Positions 59,260-64,000 of a stretch of 64,000 nt of DNA are shown here, piece after piece. Position numbers and translations under genes: made by a program. A model generated the notes under the pieces. The model was not told the DNA's origin. It did not search any database and was given only the letters and a program-made list of their open reading frames with translations. The stretch is from Planotetraspora phitsanulokensis (GTDB lineage: Bacteria; Actinomycetota; Actinomycetes; Streptosporangiales; Streptosporangiaceae), in the NCBI RefSeq assembly GCF_016863295.1, contig NZ_BOOP01000004.1, positions 124,001 to 188,000 on the forward strand, read 5' to 3'. How positions within the stretch are numbered: position 1 is the first letter of the stretch; every line of letters starts with the position of its first letter.

Positions 59260-59799
59260 ATGAGCGATCATGGGGTCATGCGGTCGAAACCCCTTCTGCT
59301 CCTGGACGTGGACGGCGTGCTCAACCCGTCCCGCCGATCGTCGCTCCGGTATCGCCGGCACATCTGCGTGGTGGACGGCGGTCTGTACAAGCTGCTCCTC
59401 GACCGGCGGCACGGTCCCCAGTTGCTCTCGCTCGCCCGCGACACGGGCGCCGAGCTCGTCTGGGCCACGACCTGGGAGGAGCACGCCAACGTGGAGATCG
59501 CCCCGCGCGTCGGGCTGCCGCGGCTTCCGGTCATCCGGGTTACCGGGGATCCGGTCTCGAAGGCCGGCGAGCACTTCAAGACCGGCGCGGTCGCCGACTA
59601 CGTGGACGGCCGGCCGTTCGTGTGGTTCGACGACGGGCTGACCACCGCCGACCACGACTATCTCCGGGCGCACGAGGGCGTGGACGACTTCCTTCTGGTC
59701 CACGTCGACGCGCGTCACGGTCTCGGCGAGGACCACCTCACTCAGGCCCGCGAATGGCTCAGCACCTTCGCAAGCCGCCGACCAGGAGATTCGGCCTGA
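59260..59799 (+). CDS. HAD-like protein (possible SAK-type)
   Basis: A 179-residue HAD-superfamily protein. Motif I is LLLLDVDGVLNP, WATTWEEHAN follows as motif II, and WFDDGLTTADHDYL carries the late Asp motif. The size and the TTWEEHAN element resemble the HAD domain of Swiss-army-knife RNA repair proteins (HAD_SAK), though here it stands alone. It would hydrolyse phosphomonoesters with Mg in the cytosol. ATG 59260 is used; ATG 59278 (MRSKPLL) would give the more usual HAD start. Confidence 0.82.
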   Translation: MSDHGVMRSKPLLLLDVDGVLNPSRRSSLRYRRHICVVDGGLYKLLLDRRHGPQLLSLARDTGAELVWATTWEEHANVEIAPRVGLPRLPVIRVTGDPVSKAGEHFKTGAVADYVDGRPFVWFDDGLTTADHDYLRAHEGVDDFLLVHVDARHGLGEDHLTQAREWLSTFASRRPGDSA

Positions 59800-59825
59800 C
59801 CGGCGGCCTCGGTCACCGGTTGGCG

Positions 59826-60296
59826 TCACTCTTCGGCGAGGACGGCTTCGTCGACGAGCCCGCGTAGCCGGTCGTTGGCCCGTTCGAGCGCGATGATCGT
59901 CAGCTCACGCTGCTCGTCGGTCGCGTCGCCCATCGCCTGCTCCGCAAGTTCGGCCCAAGCACCCTCGATGGCGGGCAGCAGTTCATGCCCCGCCTCCGTG
60001 ACCACGATGCGCACCTGGCGGCGATCCGTGGCGACCGGCTCGCGGCGGAACCACCCGCCGCCTTCCAGCCGGGCCAGGCTCCGGGTCGCAGTGGGCGGCT
60101 CGATGCCGAGCCGTGCCGCCAATTCCGAGACCGTCATCCCCTCCGGCTCCTGGGCCAGGATCCACAGCAGGACGTCCTGCCCGGGGTGCAGGCCGAGCGT
60201 CGCCAGCTTGCGCGCCTTCGCCGCGCGGTAGAGCTTGCTCATCTTGTTCAGTGCCCGGTTGACGCGCATCGCCTCACTTGCATCCACGTGCCTCAT
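59826..60296 (-). CDS. MarR family transcriptional regulator
   Basis: A 156-residue MarR-type regulator. Its winged helix carries MTVSELAARLGIEPPTATRSLARLEGGG, then the wing REPVATDRRQVRIVVTEAG. N- and C-terminal helices provide the dimer interface. The ATG at 60296 is used; in-frame starts at 60287 and 60269 are possible. It is divergent from an SDR gene, and two inverted repeats TTTAG-TCGG-CTAAA-type lie between them. It probably represses itself and the SDR. Confidence 0.92.
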   Translation of the reverse strand: MRHVDASEAMRVNRALNKMSKLYRAAKARKLATLGLHPGQDVLLWILAQEPEGMTVSELAARLGIEPPTATRSLARLEGGGWFRREPVATDRRQVRIVVTEAGHELLPAIEGAWAELAEQAMGDATDEQRELTIIALERANDRLRGLVDEAVLAEE

Positions 60297-60306
60297 CCTA
60301 TAGATA

Positions 60307-60334
60307 TTTAGTCGGCTAAAAGATAGTCGGCTAA
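60307..60334. promoter_or_regulatory. MarR operators between MarR and SDR genes
   Basis: Perfect inverted repeat TTTAG-TCGG-CTAAA (60307-60320) and a second copy TAG-TCGG-CTA (60324-60333), about 15 bases centre to centre. They occupy the 52-base gap between two divergent genes, so they probably overlap both promoters. Confidence 0.75.
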
Positions 60335-60348
60335 CCATTGGAGGAGTA

Positions 60349-61107
60349 ATGGATCTCGGACTTGCCGGCCGCATCGTGCTGGTCACAGGGGCGTCCGGCG
60401 CCATCGGCTCGGCGATCGCCCGGGCGTTCGCCGCGGAGGGCGCCCTGGTCGCCGCCGGATGGCATGGCAACGAGGACCGGGCGCGCAGCCTCGCCGACTC
60501 GATCGTCCAGGCGGGCGGCAAGGGGATGGCGGTACGGATCGACCAGAGCGACCGAGGGGCGGCACAGGCGGCGGCGCACCAGGTCGAGCAAGAACTCGGT
60601 GACATCGCGATCCTGGTCGCCAACGCGGTCTCCTGGCCGACGATGACCCCGGAGACGTGGGACACCCTGACCGACTGCTTCACCGCGAACGTGACGGGGA
60701 CGCTGGCGCTGATCGACACGGTCCTGCCCGGCATGCGCGGCGCCGGTTGGGGGCGGGTGGTGCTGATCTCCTCCGACGTGGTCGACCAGCCGATGCCCGC
60801 GGCCGTGGCGTACCCCGCCGCCAAGGGAGCCCTGGAGACGGCCGCCAGGGTACTCGCCGTCCGGGAGGCCCGGCACGGCATCCTCACCAACGTCGTCAAA
60901 CCGGGCTTCACCCTGACCGAGAAGGCGTTGAACGCCCCCTGGCTGGGGCAACAGGCCGTCGACGCCGAGGCCGCCAAGACGCCGACGGGCCGCATCTGCA
61001 CGCCGCAGGACGTCGCCTCCGTGGTCGCCTACCTCGGATCAGGCGCGAACGCCCACGTCAACGGGGAAACCCTCTCAGTGGCGGGTGGGCGGCACCTGAC
61101 CCGCTAG
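60349..61107 (+). CDS. SDR family NAD(P)-dependent oxidoreductase
   Basis: A 252-residue classical SDR. Cofactor motif is IVLVTGASGAIGSAIA. The NNAG-like site is VANAVSWPTM, in which the usual NNAG is altered to ANAV. The catalytic motifs are VVLISSDVV (Ser) and AYPAAKGALE (Tyr and Lys). PGFTLTEKALN and NGETLSVAGG complete the family pattern. GGAGGAG precedes the ATG. It is divergent from the MarR gene and shares its operators. Substrate unknown. Confidence 0.9.
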   Translation: MDLGLAGRIVLVTGASGAIGSAIARAFAAEGALVAAGWHGNEDRARSLADSIVQAGGKGMAVRIDQSDRGAAQAAAHQVEQELGDIAILVANAVSWPTMTPETWDTLTDCFTANVTGTLALIDTVLPGMRGAGWGRVVLISSDVVDQPMPAAVAYPAAKGALETAARVLAVREARHGILTNVVKPGFTLTEKALNAPWLGQQAVDAEAAKTPTGRICTPQDVASVVAYLGSGANAHVNGETLSVAGGRHLTR

Positions 61108-61201
61108 AGGCCCCTTCCCACATGTTGAAAGATCATGAGTGTGCTGTGGTGATCGCCGTCGCGGTATGACCAGGGTTCGTGCGACAGCGTGCGCAATGGG
61201 G

Positions 61202-61399
61202 CTAGCCGCGGTCGCCGTCTCCGTCGTCCCCGCCGCCGCGGTTGGCGATGATCACCGCGAAGGGCGGGATCGCCAGCGCCACGATCGAGACCGCGATGGC
61301 CGCCGGGACCGAGAAACGCGCGATCACCGTCCCGGAGAGGACGAAGAGCGCCAAGCAGGTCCCCATCAGGATGAAATAGATCCGTCGACGGTTCCTCAT
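61202..61399 (-). CDS. DUF3099 family membrane protein
   Basis: A 65-residue protein with two membrane segments and family marks YFILMGTCLALFVLSGTV and RFSVPAAIAVSIVALAIPPFAVIIAN. It ends in an Asp/Gly-rich tail (GGGDDGDGD). This is DUF3099, a small actinobacterial membrane protein of unknown function. The ATG at 61399 has GGAGGAGG 4 bases upstream, far better than the track start at 61444. Convergent with the SDR gene. Confidence 0.88.
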   Translation of the reverse strand: MRNRRRIYFILMGTCLALFVLSGTVIARFSVPAAIAVSIVALAIPPFAVIIANRGGGDDGDGDRG

Positions 61400-61600
61400 G
61401 ACGTCCTCCTCCGAGCTCACGGCCTTGCCCGGCCGATCCCCCAATCACTACCCGCACCGGCTCCCCACAGCGAGGAAGGGCACACTCCCACGGTCGGCGG
61501 GACTGCGAACGGGCATGCGCACTCCGCCAGGGTCAGGTCCGCCCGGCGGGACGGTGGACCGGCATGCGCACCCACCGCCCGCGGTCCATAGGCTCGAGCG

Positions 61601-62227
61601 GTGACTGACTCGATCGTCGTCGTCCGGGACGTGAACGTTGTACTGGGCGGCAGGACCGTCCTTCGTGATTTCGGCCTCACGGTCGCCCGCGGCGACGTCG
61701 TGGCCGTGCTCGGCCTCAACGGCGTGGGCAAGTCGACGTTGCTGCGCTGCATCGCGGGCCTTCAGCCGCAGACGTCCGGGGTGGTCGGGGTCCTCGATCG
61801 GCCGCCGTCCGACGATTCCGGCTTCTGGCGTGACGTCGTGCTCGTCGGCGACGAACCGGCCTGGTATCCCGGTCTGACCGTCCTGGAACATCTCGAACTC
61901 ATGCACGCCGTCCACGGATCGTCCCGCTTCGAGGTCGAGGCGGCCCTGGACCTGTTCGACCTGGAAGAACGGCGCGACATGGTGCCGGCGAACCTCTCGA
62001 CCGGGCAACGGCAACGGTTGTCGCTGGCGATGGCGCTGCTCCGGCCGAGCCGGCTCCTCCTGCTCGACGAGCCCGAGCGCGGGCTCGACTCGGCGTTCAG
62101 AACTCGGCTGGCGGCGATCCTCACCGAATACGCGGCCGCGGGCGGCACCGTGGTGATGGCGACCCACGACCTCGCGTTCGCCCGGGCGGCCGTCGCCCGC
62201 CAGGTCACGCTGGAGGCCGCGGCGTGA
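61601..62227 (+). CDS. ABC transporter ATP-binding protein
   Basis: A 208-residue compact ATPase. Walker A is GLNGVGKSTLL, the signature is LSTGQRQRLSLAMAL, Walker B is LLLLDEPERGLDS and the switch His is in ATHDLAFA. It starts at GTG and is coupled to the downstream DUF6297 permease by GTGA. The pair form a small exporter, probably for a lipid, drug or peptide. The missing C-terminal extension distinguishes it from the exporter ATPase at 24814. Confidence 0.92.
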   Translation: MTDSIVVVRDVNVVLGGRTVLRDFGLTVARGDVVAVLGLNGVGKSTLLRCIAGLQPQTSGVVGVLDRPPSDDSGFWRDVVLVGDEPAWYPGLTVLEHLELMHAVHGSSRFEVEAALDLFDLEERRDMVPANLSTGQRQRLSLAMALLRPSRLLLLDEPERGLDSAFRTRLAAILTEYAAAGGTVVMATHDLAFARAAVARQVTLEAAA

Positions 62228-63768
62228 ACGACGTGCGGGTCGTCCGCGCCTTCATCCGGGCGCGTGGCCGTGCCCCCGTGAGCTGGTCGGACCGGTATGT
62301 CTCCGTGTTCACGCTGACGGTGGTGGCGCTCGTCCTGGCCGACCCCCTGACCAGCGCGTTGGCCGCTGTGACGGCCGGCGCGAGCCAGGTGGATCCGTCC
62401 AGGCTGGGTGCGGGGATCGCCGTGGTCACGCTGGGATACGCGGGTTTCCTCTCTCTCGCCCGCATGTTCGGCCCGGTGGTGCTGCCCGCGGCCGACGCGG
62501 CCTGGCTGCTGCTCTCCCCTCTCCCGCGCCGGAGTGTGCTGCGACGGACGTCGGCGATCCTGCTCGCTGTCTCCTTGGCGGCCGGGGCCGCGCTGAGCCT
62601 TGCGCTGTTCGCCGTGCTCGCCGGATCCGCGGGCCACGGCACACTGGTCGTGGTCACAGCGGTGGTCGTCGGACTCTCCGCGGCCGTGGGCGGAATGGGC
62701 GCGGCCGTAATCGCCCAGTCGTCGCCCGCATGGGATTCGTGGCTGCGCGGAGCGGTCGGCTGCCTCGTCGTCGCGGCCGTGCTGGCCGCGGTGGCAGGGA
62801 GCGGCCCCGGACGGCACGCACTCGCCGCCGTCGCCGACGCACCGCGATCGCTGGGCGCCGCTGTCGTGTCGTCGTCGGCTGCCACGGCCCTCGTGCTGGT
62901 ACGGCAGGCCTGGCGAGCCCTCGGCCGCATCCGTGCGAGCTCGCTCCTGGCCACGTCCACCCGCGCGGGCCACATCGCCGCCGCGGCCGTCGTCATGGAT
63001 CCGGGCGCCCTGACCTGGGCGGCGGAGGAGAACCACTGGCGGGCCAGGACCCTCCGTTCCCGGCCATGGCCCGCGCTGCTGTCCCGGGGCGCGCCACGAC
63101 CGCTTCGGGCCGTGTCCGCACCTCTGGCGACGGCCTGGCATGACTGGCGACGGCTGGTCCGCCGGCCCAGGAGGTCGGCGGCCCTGCTCGGGACCGCCGC
63201 ACTGCCCGCCCTGGCCGCGCAGGCCCTGGGCGGGACGTCTCCCGTCGCGGTGGCCGTGCTGGCCACGGGTGCCCTGGCCGCGGCCGTCGTCTGCACCGCC
63301 GGCGCCCGCCGCGACGCCGAGAATCCCGGCCTCGCGCGGCTGCTCGGCGTGAACGCCCGTGCCGTACTCGCCGCACGGGCCCTGCTGCCTGCGCTGATGA
63401 GCGCCGCCTGGCTCTCGCTCGCCCTCGTGGGACTGGTCGTCACCGGCGCGCTTACGGGCTCGTGGTGGTTGCTCGGCCCACTGGCCGCTCCCGCTCTGGC
63501 CGCGGGGGCACTGCGGATGGCGCGGCGGCGGCCGATCGACCATTCCCTGCCGGTGATCGACACCCCGGCCGGCCCCGTCCCCACAGGCTGGATCGTCTGG
63601 GCGATGACGGGTGTGGACCTCACCGTGCTCGGCTGCGCGCCTCTGCTCGTCGCCCTGATGGTGCGGCCGCCTGTCACCGGTGCGCTCCTCGTGGCGCAGT
63701 CCGTTTTCGGCGTCGCGATTCTGGCCGCCTTCCTGCTCGGCGCGCGGACGGGCGTCCGAAGGGGGTGA
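62224..63768 (+). CDS. DUF6297 family ABC permease
   Basis: A 514-residue membrane protein with about 10-12 membrane segments across its length, lacking a large extracytoplasmic domain. Marks such as LLLSPLPRRSVLRRTSAILLAV and ATAWHDWRRLVRRPRRS are features I associate with DUF6297, a permease type paired with a small ABC ATPase in actinomycetes. It starts by GTGA overlap with the ATPase. The substrate is unknown. Two stem-loops follow. Confidence 0.82.
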   Translation: MNDVRVVRAFIRARGRAPVSWSDRYVSVFTLTVVALVLADPLTSALAAVTAGASQVDPSRLGAGIAVVTLGYAGFLSLARMFGPVVLPAADAAWLLLSPLPRRSVLRRTSAILLAVSLAAGAALSLALFAVLAGSAGHGTLVVVTAVVVGLSAAVGGMGAAVIAQSSPAWDSWLRGAVGCLVVAAVLAAVAGSGPGRHALAAVADAPRSLGAAVVSSSAATALVLVRQAWRALGRIRASSLLATSTRAGHIAAAAVVMDPGALTWAAEENHWRARTLRSRPWPALLSRGAPRPLRAVSAPLATAWHDWRRLVRRPRRSAALLGTAALPALAAQALGGTSPVAVAVLATGALAAAVVCTAGARRDAENPGLARLLGVNARAVLAARALLPALMSAAWLSLALVGLVVTGALTGSWWLLGPLAAPALAAGALRMARRRPIDHSLPVIDTPAGPVPTGWIVWAMTGVDLTVLGCAPLLVALMVRPPVTGALLVAQSVFGVAILAAFLLGARTGVRRG

Positions 63769-63776
63769 ACCCGTCC

Positions 63777-63803
63777 CCCCGCGGCGCGAGGCGTGCCGCG
63801 GGG
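63777..63803. terminator. GC stem-loop after the DUF6297 gene
   Basis: CCCCGCGGC (63777-63785) and GCCGCGGGG (63795-63803) pair perfectly around a 9-base loop, 8 bases beyond the permease stop. Confidence 0.65.
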
Positions 63804-63825
63804 TGTGCGCCACGGCCGGGTCGCG

Positions 63826-63872
63826 TCGGGCAGATCCCGCCCCCGCCGCACGCGGGGGCGGCATCTGCCCGA
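63826..63872. terminator. strong bidirectional stem-loop
   Basis: TCGGGCAGAT (63826-63835) pairs with ATCTGCCCGA (63863-63872); the inner CCGCCCCCGC (63837-63846) pairs with GCGGGGGCGG (63852-63861), leaving a 5-base loop and one mismatch. It separates the permease operon from the convergent partial gene at 63900. Confidence 0.75.
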
Positions 63873-63899
63873 CACTCCCCAGGTGTTCAGTCCGGACGG

Positions 63900-64000
63900 C
63901 TAGTCGCCGTGCCTGTCCTTCCCGTGGTCGTCACCGCCGCGGTCATCCGCGCCCCCGCGGCCGCCGTGCCGGTCACCACCGTGGTCGTCGCGGCCCTGGT
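63900..64000 (-). CDS. 3' end of a gene with a Gly/Asp/His/Arg-rich tail (partial)
   Basis: The minus strand is open from the window edge to a TAG at 63900-63902, giving a C-terminal stretch of about 32 residues made almost only of Gly, Asp, Arg and His (GRDDHGGDRHGG and similar). The protein start is outside the window. The composition is typical of a disordered tail of a secreted or metal-binding protein. The stop is placed 28 bases from a strong stem-loop, as expected for a real gene end. Too short to assign a family. Confidence 0.5.
   Translation of the reverse strand, partial: QGRDDHGGDRHGGRGGADDRGGDDHGKDRHGD

Noticed and set aside
61762-63864. 700-codon minus-strand ORF opposite the DUF6297 ABC genes
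   Set aside because: Low-complexity Gly/Arg/His translation opposite genes with clear ABC and permease features.

Overview
The window is very GC-rich and densely packed with genes on both strands, many joined by ATGA or GTGA start/stop overlaps. The gene content points to a filamentous high-GC actinomycete: a BTAD/SARP regulator, a DUF574-type methyltransferase, a GAF-PP2C phosphatase, PPOX/F420-type oxidoreductases, a MshB/Mca-like deacetylase of mycothiol type, and DUF3099, DUF6069 and DUF6297 proteins. The Streptosporangiales are plausible, but the species cannot be fixed from this sequence. I saw no rRNA, tRNA, CRISPR array, transposase or integrase. No stretch longer than about 300 bases lacks a gene.

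Layout. (1) 1-8627, plus strand: the baseplate and spike half of an extracellular contractile injection system (eCIS, phage-tail-like). It holds a cut-off Zn-ribbon assembly protein, a DUF6760-like 43-residue protein, a 678-residue disordered protein, a gp19-like tube protein, a LysM protein, a VgrG-like hub and spike, a PAAR tip, gp25, baseplate J and tail protein I. Sheath, ATPase, tape measure and effectors are not in view. (2) 8685-14434: an accessory stretch with two related alpha/beta hydrolases, a GNAT acetyltransferase, a secreted Gln-rich protein, a divergent HxlR regulator and FrnE-like DsbA pair, and a RibD/DHFR-like reductase. (3) 14558-24584, all minus: an ATPase-BTAD regulator, a PadR/ABC/FtsX efflux operon, alditol oxidase and a NarL-type two-component system. 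(4) 24814-29339, plus: an ABC exporter operon that also encodes two lipoproteins, an S41 peptidase and a PAF-acetylhydrolase-like enzyme. (5) 29373-33683, minus: a membrane-ACT protein, a protein joining an MgtC C-terminal-like domain to a PaiB-like FMN barrel, a two-CBS protein and a second NarL-type system. (6) 33872-43043: DUF6069, a methyltransferase, an ADP-ribosylglycohydrolase, a zinc alcohol dehydrogenase, an orphan histidine kinase, a PIG-L deacetylase, DUF2809, an epoxide-hydrolase-like enzyme and an ABC-F ATPase. (7) 43256-52024: an MmyB-type regulator, a divergent MarR/MFS pair, hydrolases, RNase HII, a bromoperoxidase-A2-like enzyme, a sirtuin, and PPOX and SRPBCC proteins. (8) 52185-63768: a ClpX-type zinc-finger/HTH protein with paired operators, intergenic TGATCA repeats, a DUF574 methyltransferase, SDRs, an AhpD-like protein, an AraC/VOC pair, a membrane-anchored WD40 propeller, GAF-PP2C, a HAD protein, a divergent MarR/SDR pair, DUF3099 and a DUF6297 ABC exporter. 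(9) 63900-64000: the 3' end of a minus-strand gene with a D/H/G/R-rich tail.

The injection system is the one large machine here. Most of the rest consists of small stress-response, detoxification and efflux modules, each with its own local regulator. Several have clear inverted-repeat operators: PadR at 20982, MarR at 44752 and 60307, and an unassigned type at 52106 and 52144. The least conventional items are the MgtC-tail/PaiB fusion, the zinc-finger/HTH protein with its operators, the exporter operon with two lipoenzymes, and the two intergenic repeat blocks at 52565-52716 and 54461-54636.
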